Shown: one piece after another, positions 1-10,900 of the stretch
Layout of the letters: the number at the start of each line of letters is the position of its first letter
Position numbering within the stretch: position 1 is the first letter of the stretch
Assembly (NCBI RefSeq): GCF_029633865.1
Contig: NC_079216.1
Location: 21,592,519 to 21,656,518, forward strand
DNA: 64,000 nucleotides
Reading direction: 5' to 3'
Origin: Lampris incognitus
Lineage: Eukaryota; Chordata; Actinopteri; Lampriformes; Lampridae
The notes under the pieces: model-generated
The model's database searches: none
Seen by the model: only the letters and a program-made list of their open reading frames with translations
Told to the model about the DNA's origin: nothing
Made by a program: the position numbers and the translations under genes

Positions 1-381
1 ATGGTTACCTAATATATAGGAATAAATACAATGAAAAACTAGAAATATCGTTTTAATTACTTCTCCACGACGTCGTGGTTGATGTTAAAGAGTGTGTGGT
101 GGGGCTATTATGGCTGTCAGCACAACATCTGATAAGGACAAACACGTTGGGCAAGAAGGTGTGTGGTATAAACTGGAACCTTGTTCCGTTTTAAATGCCA
201 GTGCATGACTGAATGAAATTTGGTTTGATGAAATAGCCTTAAAAACATTAAATATTAGTTGATCTACCACATTATTCGTTTTGATTACAGTACTTGATGA
301 TGCAGATCCCAGAAATGTAGATTTTAAGATCAGAGAAAGTTGAATCAGCTCATCTGGTCACAAGGTTTGTTGACGTTGAAT

Positions 382-585
382 GGCTGAACTGATCCAAAGG
401 CGCTGAATCAAGTGCAACTGGACTTGGTTATATATCCCTGAAGACGTTTCGCCTCTCATCCAATAGGCTTCATCATGAGAGGCGAAACGTCTTCACGGAT
501 ATATACCAAGTCCAGCTGCACTTGATTCAACTCCTTTGGATAATCATGACCTGGATGAATGAGAAGATTCACAGGCTGAACTGAT
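382..585. mobile_element. Palindromic mini Penelope-like insertion
   Basis: Positions 394-540 form a near-perfect palindrome. Both arms carry the terminal sequence of the Penelope-like element found at 33922-35880 in this window: the shared core GAAGACGTTTCGCCTCTCAT and the flanking tract reading 'caagtgcaactggacttgg'. The right arm runs on to 573 with the same outer end as the large copy. The 12-base direct repeat ggctgaactgat at 382-393 and 574-585 looks like the target duplication. I infer an inverted dimer of element ends with all coding sequence lost. The flanks (about 325-380 and 586-610) resemble another repeat also seen at 3548. Confidence 0.7.
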
Positions 586-1158
586 GTAACTTTCTGTGAT
601 TTCCTCACCTGGATGGATCACTGAGCATGCTCCAAGACGTGCATTTTAAGAACTGCTACGACGGTGGTCAAACTTGCCTCGGACAATAAGGTGGTTTGTA
701 TGCTTTTGTTTGTTGGCGGTTTACCTGGCGAGATGGTCAAGTTTCCTCCTTTAGAGTCAACTGCTTGAATGAAGAAGAATCGGACCGGCAGAGTAGCATC
801 GGACAGGAGTCCTGGACCCCAGACGTGACATCTCTCCGGACTGATTCCTGCAGACTCACAAACGTCGTCTGGCCATGTGAATGCAAACAAAACTATCAGC
901 CTGTACAGCGAAACACTCGTGATCGGTCTGAATAAGTTGCCACCACGTTTGCAAATCATATTCCAGCGATAGTTTACTAGTAGAAATCTGGGGTCAACTT
1001 TAAAAGAAACTTCCTACGACAAGTTTAGGGACCTGTTTCCGGACATGTTAGCGTGATCCGGGCGAGTGCGGAAGTGAAGCAGCGGACGCTGGTTAGTGGG
1101 CTGTCCATCACGCGCACGCCGCGGAGCCCCGCTCACACTGGAACTGGCGTCGTATTCT
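586..1158. other. No gene recognised
   Basis: Open frames at 618-959 (minus) and 696-935 (plus) overlap each other and resemble nothing I know. The last 150 bases (about 1020-1145) are relatively CpG-rich, which could mark a promoter, but there is no supporting exon. Confidence 0.3.
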
Positions 1159-1159
1159 G

Positions 1160-1716
1160 ATTTCAAGTCTTACAACTTTTGAACCTAATGATATGAAACC
1201 AAAGCCATGTGATTTAGTCTGCCCCCACATTCATGTCACGGAGCTTATTCTGCTCAACTGTCGTATCACTTGTTCGTGTCACAATGTTTCGTATCATAGG
1301 CTTATTTTCTCTATACATTCATATCTGTACGACTACTGAATGCACGAGGTAGTGATGTCAAATCTGACCCATGTGATTCAATATCATGCTACAGTCATGT
1401 CCCAAATGCCATAGATGGGATAGGATCTAAACCCTTTATATGTTAAGCCTGCAGACATAACTAGTTCACATAACAAGCTCTGTGACATAAGCACTGGCCA
1501 CAGACTGGATCTCATGTCTCTGGCTTAACGTCCTCCCCCCATGCTGTTCAAACATTATATAGATCTGAAAATAGGCTTATGATAATACACCTTATGATAA
1601 GACGTGTCAGTTACACAAACATGAGCTCCGTGGCGTGATTGTGGGGTCATACTGAGGCATATGGCTTTGGTTTGACATGTTAACCCTAAACTGTTCAAAA
1701 GTCATCTGAAATCTCC
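1160..1716. mobile_element. Foldback / MITE-like element
   Basis: The stretch 1160-1330 reappears reverse-complemented at about 1545-1716. Matching blocks include the 'cttttgaac', 'aaaccaaagcc', 'cacggagct' and 'ataggcttatttt' tracts. The arms are roughly 170 bases, imperfect, and separated by about 210 bases without an open frame. This is the layout of a non-autonomous foldback DNA element. I could not fix the exact ends or a target duplication, so the superfamily is unknown. Confidence 0.6.
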
Positions 1717-1837
1717 GTGTCTTCCAACTTCCAATATGACAATGACTTTAGTGATGTATTCTGCTGTCTGTTGTTTTCATTCAAGTCACGCACGGGCCAC
1801 ACCATTCAGACATAAACTGCATATATTTCATACACAC

Positions 1838-1904
1838 CTGTCTGTCTCTCTGCCTGTCTGTCTGTCTGTCTCTGACTGTCTCTAACTGCCTGTCTGTCTA
1901 TAAC

Positions 1905-1935
<31 letters not shown>

Positions 1936-1968
1936 AACTGTCTGTCTATCTGTCTGTCTTTCTCTAGC

Positions 1969-2019
<51 letters not shown>

Positions 2020-2166
2020 AGCTGTATGTCTGTCTCGCTGTCTCTGTCTCCAACTGTCTGTCTGTCTCTCTGTCTGTCTGTCTCTGTCTGTCTGTCTGTC
2101 TGTCTCCCTGTCTGTCTGTCAGTCTGTCTGTCTCGAACTGTCCGTCTGTCTATCTGTCTGTCTGTG

Positions 2167-2197
<31 letters not shown>

Positions 2198-2223
2198 GAC
2201 TGTCTGTCCGTCTGTCTGTCTTT
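1838..2223. repeat. Tetranucleotide (CTGT)n microsatellite
   Basis: About 385 bases are almost entirely CTGT/TCTG units with interruptions such as ctctaactg and ctctagctg that themselves recur, suggesting higher-order duplication within the array. Confidence 0.95.
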
Positions 2224-3105
2224 TTACATTTACATTTTGTTGTAGCAGAAGCCTTAGCGACTTCAAATGAGAGTCTGTGGTTATCACTAGCAGCACTACA
2301 CCAGCCCCCTCCCGGATTACCGTGCTGTTGTTTCTTTAGTTACTGTTGTTTATAGTTATTACAATTAATGGTAGCCTCTCCAAGGAGTTCTGAATTCAGC
2401 TCCAGCTCTTGGGGGGGGGGGGGGATTTGAACTAGCTCTCAATGTAATTTCACATTACCAGTCCACTCTTACCTATTCTAATACCCAGATTTTCCCAGGC
2501 ATGACTAAATGACTCTAGCAAGGTTGCTCTAGAGGAACAACTATAAATGCCACATTTTCAACAGGTAGGAGAAGGGCTTGGTCCTAAATACTCCCTTTCC
2601 CTTGTTATTGACCATCCGGCCTGCCTTGTGGCAAGTCACCTGGTCATATGTAATAGGTCTACCCGTATGGTGCTGACACCGGCTTGCTGGTAAATCTAAA
2701 GAGATTGAAAGTTATATGGAAGATGAAGCAATTTGTGATTGATGTCATTTCTGACCTGTCACAGCATCTCATCACTTGACTGGAGTTTTGAATTAATTTG
2801 GCAGGTGGAATTAGCTAACAGTGTAGGAATGGAAGAAGGCCAGAACACCACTTCACTGACATGATCACAATCGGGCCAACAAAATGGACGACAAAAATTA
2901 TATTGAAAAAAAACCCATCTCAACCAACACATCTGCATCCTAGCTCGCCGTGCCATCAGAGCTGCTACCAGCCTGTGAGCTCTCCACCTCTCTTGACACT
3001 AAAATATCGCTGGTGCCACAACCAGCAACACTGGCCTCCTCGAGCTCAGCTTGAACAACAGCTGCTTGCTCCTACTGCTAACCGTATCCATCAAGAGAAA
3101 GCACG
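2224..3105. other. Non-coding stretch with repeat traces
   Basis: The start (about 2225-2270) weakly resembles a common teleost repeat motif ('tttacatttaca' followed by 'agcagaagcc..tagcgact'). A run of 14 G lies near 2410-2424. Open frames at 2759-2956 and 2861-3136 are on opposite strands and match nothing I recognise. Confidence 0.35.
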
Positions 3106-3310
3106 TCAAGTCAATTTTATTTGTAAAGCCCATTAACAGAAATTATAAATTTGCCTCAGTACACTTTACAGCAATACAACATCCGGCCCTTAGACCCTCT
3201 CATTGGATAAGGAACAACTCAAAAAAAAAACATTAACAGGGAGGAAAAATAGGAAAAAACCTTAGAGGAGGAGGAAGGATCTCTCACAAGAAGTTCTTCC
3301 ATATACATAG
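3106..3310 (+). repeat. Teleost interspersed repeat fragment
   Basis: The tract 'gtcaagtcaattttatttg' followed by 'gcctcagtacactttaca', 'ccttagaccctc' and a 'ggaaaaaaccttagaggagg' block reads like a very common teleost dispersed repeat whose class I cannot assign. It is degenerate and lacks recognisable ends. Confidence 0.5.
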
Positions 3311-3362
3311 GACTTAAGAGAGAGCTAAGCCAGAAACACCAAAATTACAATTTATTCTAATG

Positions 3363-3516
3363 GTATACAGTAACCAGTGGTGTCAAAGGCTGCACTGAGG
3401 TCCAGTAGTAGAAGCACAGAGGTGGAATCAGAGCCCATAGCTAGTAGATTATTCACCACTCTAGTCTGAGCAGTCTCAGTGGAGTGACAGTCCCTGAAAG
3501 CCGATTGAAAAGGTGC
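3363..3516 (-). pseudogene. LINE (L2/CR1-like) reverse transcriptase fragment
   Basis: Read on the minus strand, about 50 codons are open and give FQSAFRDCHSTETA, then LLAMGSDSTSVLLLLDLSAA and FDTT. This matches the catalytic entry of non-LTR reverse transcriptases of the L2/CR1 type, where the usual form is FQSGFR..HSTETAL and LLDLSAAFDTVDH. The first catalytic Asp (FDT) is present, but neither the YADD box nor an endonuclease is nearby. It is a short, dead fragment, too small for standard ORF calling. Confidence 0.7.
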
Positions 3517-3545
3517 ATATAGATACTATGTCTTTATGCATGCTT

Positions 3546-3790
3546 AGGAAATCACAGAAAGTTGAATCAGTTCATCTGGACACAACATTTATTGAGAGAG
3601 AAATGTTTCATCACTCATCTAAGTGACCTCTTCACTCTCAACTGACTGCAGGTGGTATCCCCACCCTTATAAACAATAGTGGCATAACGACCGAGTTGCC
3701 ATGAGCATTAACTAGAGTTTCAATGGCAATGTGTACTATTCACATGGGATACGCTAACATCACAGAGTACCAAGATCAGCCTGTCATGTT
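3546..3790. repeat. Penelope-type terminal repeat fragment
   Basis: The block 'cacagaaagttgaatcagtt' then 'catctggacacaac' and 'gagagagaaatgtttcatca' has the same style as the element end at 382-585, and shares its first part with 325-350 and, inverted, with 580-600. I infer the terminus of a second Penelope-like family; no coding remnant is attached. Confidence 0.4.
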
Positions 3791-4067
3791 TCTTTACATA
3801 GTTTTTACCTGTAGATGTCAGCAAATTCACGAAAATGGTAAGTGTCCCAACACTCGCTTGGGAGATACTTTATAGACGTTAGCTGCAGGTGTGGGTTTAT
3901 CAAAATTCTATTGACTTGATAAAATTCTCACAAATAAGACACAGCCACAGATGGGCCATGATGGTTAAAAAGATCAATATCGATGTATATTTAAGGACCT
4001 TCATAATTCATTCTTAAATATTGGATTAAGATTACACAAACACTCTAAATTAAAGAAAGAAAGCCAC

Positions 4068-4073
4068 TTTATT
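4068..4073 (-). promoter_or_regulatory. Possible polyadenylation hexamer of the cyb5r2-like gene
   Basis: AATAAA on the minus strand lies about 575 bases downstream of the cyb5r2-like stop codon. It is a candidate only; nothing else in the sequence singles it out. Confidence 0.25.
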
Positions 4074-4119
4074 TTGGCATTGTATTCTTACAAAGAATTT
4101 TATTCTCACGACGAATTTC

Positions 4120-4425
4120 TTCTCTGTATTTAACCCATCAACCCATTCTACTGTATAGGAGCAGTGGGCAGCTGCAGCGCCCAGGGACCAACTCCATTTC
4201 TTCTTTCCATTGCCTTGCTCAGGGGCACAGGCAGGAGTATTAACCCTAACATGAACGTCTTTTTGATGGTGGGAGGAAACCAGAGCACCCGGAGGAAACA
4301 CACACAGACACGGGGAGAACATGCAAACTTCACACGTAAAGGACCTGGGATGGCCTAGGGTTTGAACCCAGGACCTTCTTGCTGTGAGGCAACAGTGCTA
4401 ACCACTGGGCCACCATGTCGCCCTA
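4120..4425 (-). mobile_element. tRNA-related SINE copy
   Basis: On the minus strand the copy starts near 4425 with 'gtggcccagtggttagcac', which fits a pol III box A, followed by a box B-like 'ggttcaaaccc' and then 'tgcatgttctccccgtgtct' and 'tttcctccgggtgctc'. These are hallmarks of a widespread fish SINE-like repeat. The body is degenerate. A shorter fragment of the same family lies at 20945-21085. Confidence 0.65.
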
Positions 4426-4648
4426 AAGCCCATTAATATTCCACTCATATCTGTAAAGTGAATGCAAATTAAAATGTTTTTCAAACAAATCACTTTTAAA
4501 CAGCACTTAACAAAATCTAATATCATTTATCATAAAGGTGAATCGAGGTAAGGCTGGAGTTCTTTGTTGATGCATGTGTGTAGGTACATTAACGTGCCAC
4601 TCGTTTTTTCTTCTAGAATTTTTGTGTGAGGAGCGGTATATTGGTATG

Positions 4649-4879
4649 TTAGTATGCAAAGATGTTTTCTGCTCTGTGTCCCAGCTTGTCCAGATTCGGC
4701 AGACAGGCATTCTGGATCATGGGCGGTGGACCACACAGAACAATGAGGACATCATTGGAGGGAGGAGGAAGGTAGTCCCTGATCATGTCATGAGTCACAA
4801 ACCCCGAACTATAGCTCCATCCTGGAGGAAGACAAGATTAGAGAAAGAAAGAATAAATGGAGGGAGGGAGAGAGAGAGC

Positions 4880-4970
<91 letters not shown>

Positions 4971-7900
4971 ATCGTCAACTTTCATGTCAGAGAGCCTGAT
5001 CTTTAGCCATTAATGGCTCTGATCCTTTTATGCCAAATAAAACAGAATGGAAAACACAAAGTACAATGGTATTTCTTCTTACTGAGATAGACAAGGGATG
5101 GATAACCCTGATGCTGCAAAATCAGATTTCGAATTCTCTTTACATACATATATATATATACATATGTGTGTGTGTGTGTGTGGATTTTTTTTAAAGATGG
5201 CTCTCCCAAAAGTAAATGTGCCATAGCAGCCCTCCTTGGCGTGTGTTCTGTAACCTTGCCTAGTGCTGGGTTCCATAAACACTTCCTCCTGAGGGTGGTG
5301 CAATAGCGCAGTACCTATGCTATGAACGCTGAAGAAGTAGGACTAACACATGGTTACAACAGTAAAGTATGGCCCAGCCCCCTTTAATTTTGTCACCTTT
5401 TAATACATTTCCTTCATCTAAAAAAACAAACAAAACAACAACATCAAAAAACTCTTCTGGGCGTCCGGATGGCGTGGCGGTCTATTCTGTTGCCTACCAA
5501 CACGGGGATCGGCGGTTCGAATCCCCGCGTTACCTCCGAGTTTGCGGGTGGGAAGCCGGAAGTGGGTATGTGTCCTGGTCGCTGCACTAACTCCTCCTCT
5601 GGTCGGTAGGGGGCGCCTGTTCGTGGGGAAGGGGAAGGGGAACTGGGGAGGGGGGGGAATAGCGTGATCCGCCCACGCGCTAAATCCCCTGGTGAAACTC
5701 CTCACTGTCAGGTGAAAAGAAGCGGCTCGCGACACCACATGTATCGGAGGAGGCATGTGGTGGTGTGCAGCCCTCCCGGGATCGGCAGAGGGGGTGGGGC
5801 AGCGATCGGGACCGCTCGGAAGAGTGGGGTACTCGGCTCTGCGCATAACTGTAAGACCCCACTCTTCCGGTTTCAACTGCAGTGGTCATACCAGTTTCCT
5901 GTTTGTTGGCGTGTGCTATTGACAACGGCATATTTTTCGCGATGCCTGCAAGATTTACCATGGATAAATGTCAACGACATGCACAGAATTGTCGACAAAC
6001 TTTCACCTGCACCTACCAGCAAATGGGTGAAAGTTTCAAGTTGTACATATCGAGTCATAATTGTGGGTGTAAGTCATCCTAGCTTCACAGTTAGGATTAA
6101 TTTCCCTACAGGGATCAATAAAGTATCTAAAAAAAATCATTAACAGTCATACAGTAGTTTTGTAAGACTCTTGGCTCTTTTTACATCAACCATGAAGCAG
6201 ACTTAACTTGATGATCATAATGCTGTTATATAACTCTTGTTATCAAGGCTTTGAACACAGCAGATGCACATCCATTATTTCCTCACAAAAGGGGAATACA
6301 TGATAGCTTCATTGTTATTCATCAGAAGTGCAAATGCTAATTGTTAGCATAGTGATCGTTTGTTTTCCCTGGAGGAAGAGATGACTATCTTCACATTAAA
6401 GCAAGAGCTCAAGAAGCATCTGTGCCTTCTTTCATGCTGTACCAGCTGGAATCATTTTTCTCTACAATCTCAACAGATAATTTTTTATACCGTGATGTGA
6501 AACAATCGGTTGCAAGTTTCCCTTTATTCAGACAGAGTAATGAAAAGATCTAATAGTGTTTGAGACCAACAAGTAAGTGATTTTGGAACGGAAGCCAGTG
6601 TTTGTTATCTCTCTGTGTGTCCTTTGCACGCGAGTTTTTATCGAGGACAGCGGAGCTTACACGCTGCCTCCATATTCATCCTGCTGAGTAGGCAATAGGG
6701 AAGAAGTTAAATGGGTAGAAGCAGAAGGAGAAATCTTTTTTTCCTCCTCCCTGTTCGGCCAATCGACTCTGTGCATAGCTGTAGCCCACTGACTTCCGAT
6801 TTCTGCTGCAGCGGTCATACCAGTTTCCTGTTTGTTGGCGCGCGCTATTGACAACGGCATATTTTTCGCGACGCTTGATAAATGCCAACGACCTGCACAG
6901 AACTGTCGACAAACTTTCACCTGCACCTACCAGCAAACGGGTGGAAAGTTTCAAGTTGTACATATCAAGTTACGTCCACAATTATGAGGATGAGGATACT
7001 CATCCTCATAATTGTGGATGATACTTTAATAAGGGGGAGTAGTGTAGCATGTTCCAGTTCACCATGGTGTATCAGATGTGCACCGTTTAGTTAGGAGATG
7101 TTTTATGGTTCTAAAGAGTGGTGCACTGTTGCCGGGGCCAATTGTTGGTGGGAGTTTAGGGAGAGGCCTGTCCCTCTCCGGGGTGACTTGTTATTTATTT
7201 GAATGGCCAGCATGTAATATATGTATCTTTTAACAGTAAAGGCAGAGTAAAAATGTTCCAGTAAATTATTTTTTTATGGAAGTTTTTTTTTTGTGACAAA
7301 CGAACTTGTTGGTATGAAACTGGCAAGTTACTTGGTAGTACTAGCTTCATAGCTCTGATGAACCAACGACGTGGCGTTTGGTGTGACTGCAACATGAAGG
7401 AGTGGACTGTTCCTCACTGACATTCGTGAACTGACCATTGATTGACAAGCACAATAGGCTGTATGTAAAAGAGTATCTGAAGAAACCACGAGTATCAGTA
7501 GGAAAAAAAATTGGGGAAGAGAAGCCGGACTAGGGGGAGCTCTTTCCAAAAAAAAAAAAAGGATATTAGAAAGTCTGAATTCTACTCTTTCTACTTTTTT
7601 CATAAGAGAAAGAAAGTGCAACATGCATGCCAATTAGAACAATCCTAAATTTGTAAATTACAGCGCCATCATGTGGCAAATATGACTGACTGTCATTGCC
7701 TGAGTAGCGAGGGCCTGTGTGAAACAACCCTCCATTTATACAGCTCTCAAATGTATAGTTTCTGGTGTTCCAGATACTTTCTAGTGTATATTAATGAAAA
7801 AACAAAATAATGATAACGATAATGATGATACTAATAACAGCATTCCTGTGTCTGCATAGCCTGGGCCCCAAAATATAAAAGTAAATTGAAAGCAAATACC

Positions 7901-10900
7901 TGGACAACAGCTCTGTATTTCTGTTTTTAATTATGCTTTGTATTTTGTAGTATTTTCTGTTGTGTAGTTGTGCAGAACAAACAGTAATGTTCAAAGTAAT
8001 GTTCCTACTCTGTCCTCTTCAGTGTTTATATATATATATATGGCGATCAGAATCAGAAAGTGTGTGTAGTATGTGTAAGGACCCGGCAGACACCCATGTT
8101 GGGTCTTACTTCATGAGTAACGAAACACTTCCTTACCCTGTGGCGGTTTGTCTAATGTTAAGCAAAGCTTAAATTTATCAGGGTGACTTTTCTTCAGCTC
8201 CTCCAGTTCCTCCCTCAGCAGGATGTCCTTCTCAGTCTGAGGGAAAGAGAAAGGTTGTCTCTCCAAAGCATTTTCTATCACCATTTTAGTTTTAAAAAAA
8301 ACAACCTTAAAAATCACACATAGCAAGGTGTCCAACGCCCCCCCCCCCAAACAAAATAGACAATACTTCTTCTATTTCAAACTGTTCTTTAGGAACATGT
8401 AACTGTGAATGTCTTATAAAGGCCCAGATGAACTTGGAACTCTAGATGTTACAGTAAATAATTTCCTGTGTATTGTCAAGTGTTTAACATGTTTTAAAGA
8501 CAACAGCAACTAGAAATGTTCTCATCACTTGATTTGAAGAACTGACCTGATTTGCAAATATGAGCGAGCACTTGGTGTTGTCAGTAGGGTCTGCTGTGAT
8601 GCTACGAACAAGCTGCAACATTGGAGTAATACCTGTAAAAACAAAAACATATAGTTACTTTTGTCTTTTTTTTATTTACCGAGCCAAAGGGATGGTGGGT
8701 TTGATCATTTCAAAATAATGTTGTGAACTGATAGAGATGCATTTATTTGCACAAACAAAGCCGAATATCATCAAATTTCATTCACAGTATAAGGAGAAAA
8801 TGTCAAGAAATGCAATACCTGTACCCCAGGACTATTATTGGAGAGAGGGAAATCCCAATACTTGCAAAAAATTCTCCTTTTTCTTAAGTTTCGCACACAC
8901 AGCAAGCTATCTTGATCTTCACAGAATCACGGTACGGTACTATGCAGTTAGCTATACAGCAGGTGTTTGATGAAGAGGAGCCTATTATTTATTACATTAA
9001 CATAGTGACTTGGTCTGTATAGCATCATTGATATTCAAGTGAATAACAGGCCCTGTTTACACCTGGCATTAACATAGGTCTTCTGTGATCTGATCACAAG
9101 TGGACAGCTGTGAATGAACCCAAGATGCAATGAGGATGCATTGAGATCCGACCGCTCTGACCACATTTAGAGGTGGTCTGGGCCACACTCTTTTAGCAAT
9201 GTGCACGCGAATGTGTCCTCGGTCACACTGAAGGGCTGCCTACTCAACTGACGTCCTCTGTGTAAGCGGATCTACGTACTTGTTTGCACGCCAACGGCGT
9301 CATATTAAAGCGGTAAACAAGGAGACGAAGCCAAAACAGGCAAAATGAGTTGTTGTGGATGGAGTACACTCTAGGTCTAGGGCCCTGAACCCCAATAAGC
9401 GGCCTGCAGGCCAGGTCCGGCCAGCGAGAGCCAAATGTCTGGCCTGCGCTGACCCTTTGGCACTAACGGATCTGTCATAACATGTGAAATAAAGCGTGTA
9501 ACATTTGACTGTGTTCAGGTGACTTTCAGCCGAGTGTGTCCATGGTTGTCATGGTTACAGCAGCTGTTGAAAAGCTTTATACCAGGTGCGAACTGACGTA
9601 TTTAGAGTTGTCCGCTTGTGATCGGATCACCCAAAGCGCATGTTAATGCCAGATGTAAACAGGGCCAAAATATGGATTAGGATTATCTATTGACTCAGAG
9701 TAACGTAAACTAACCTGTTCCACCAGCAATCATTCCAATGTGTCTAAACTTCTTAACCTTTGCTTCAGACTTCTTGTCGAGTCGGATTGAAAATTTACCT
9801 GAAAAGGAGTCGTCTCAATATCAATAACAATTAGCGTTACAGTGTGTAGGGGTGATTTTACGCAATCTTAAACAACTTTGCCATCTTGTGGCCATAATAT
9901 GGTATGACATCTACTGTACTACGGTTTAGCTACAGCTCAGTACCTCACCTGAGGTAATAATAGAGGCATGCAAACAAACACATCTAGTGCTCTCTCTCCT
10001 GTCACTCTGTATTATAGACACATAGCCCTACCATTGCCATTGTATACCAGCAATCCATTGGGTCCTCTGAAGTCAATGGAGTCCCCGATAGCCATGGTGT
10101 CCAGGTACTGAGACATTTTCCCTCCATCTGGGAAGGCAGGGTGGCAGTTCTTGTAGTACACCTACAGAACAATTTACAATGGTTTTTCTAGCATTTTCAA
10201 TTCATGCCTGCTGTTTTCGTTCAAAATACAATTCATATCTCTATGGCACATCATCATGTGCACGAGAATATTTACTAGAAATGTCTGCTTCATGCAGGAG
10301 TGTAACACGAACTAACTGCTCGTAGGAGAACTGGAAGTGGATGTCCTCTCTCTTTTGAGGAAAACCTGTGGTAGGGTAAAGAAAGATATGCAACCCAACA
10401 AATAAAATGTCAACGCATCACCTTCAGGAAAACGTCCCGTCAAACTGAACGAAGTAGCATGGTCGTGGTCTTGCCATGATATTCAGATGGCTCTTTTTGG
10501 TCTGGGGCCTATATCAGAAAACACCGAATTCTAAGAAAAACTTGCCCCGTCTTGGAAAATACAGGGTAGCCAGCTTTAGTCAGCAAGCTGGAGTAAGCTT
10601 CTCAATTTTTTATAGGTGGAAGGAGACATGTTCACATCAGCTGCTGGGCTGCTTAAACAGCCTCAACAATACTGTGAACCACAGCTCACAGGTGTTAATA
10701 TATACGATGTGATGCATCACATGCTTGTTCTTCTCTGCTCCCTCCTCTCTCCATCTCTCTCTTTTTGTTTCATCTCTTTGTGTTAATGTTAGTATCCTTT
10801 CCTCCGACCTCATCTCCCTATTTAACTTTGCTTCTTTAGGCCTCTTCTCTTCTCATGTTCTACTCTTTCTCTCTGCTCTGCCCTCCTTCCTCTTCAGTCA

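Noticed and set aside
394..540. Rho-type terminator or CRISPR-like hairpin
   Set aside because: The palindrome is made of Penelope-like ends and has a target duplication; the genome is eukaryotic.
1838..2223. CRISPR-like array from regular repeats
   Set aside because: Simple CTGT microsatellite without unique spacers.
4574..4999. 141-codon plus-strand open frame rich in Glu-Arg
   Set aside because: It is antisense to the last cyb5r2-like exon and its C-terminal half is just the (GA)n microsatellite.
5455..5530. Functional tRNA gene at the head of the SINE
   Set aside because: The boxes A and B fit, but it continues into the SINE body shared with 11161 and 13353 and does not fold into a clean tRNA by eye.
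5819..5868. Hairpin between the SINE end and the following repeat (ggaagagtgggg / ccccactcttcc)
   Set aside because: The second copy of the following repeat (6790-6810) has a related but non-complementary sequence, so the match is probably coincidental.
7028..7060. Polypurine tract plus LTR start (gggggagtag then TGTAGC)
   Set aside because: No second LTR, primer site or coding remnant nearby; kept only as a remark.
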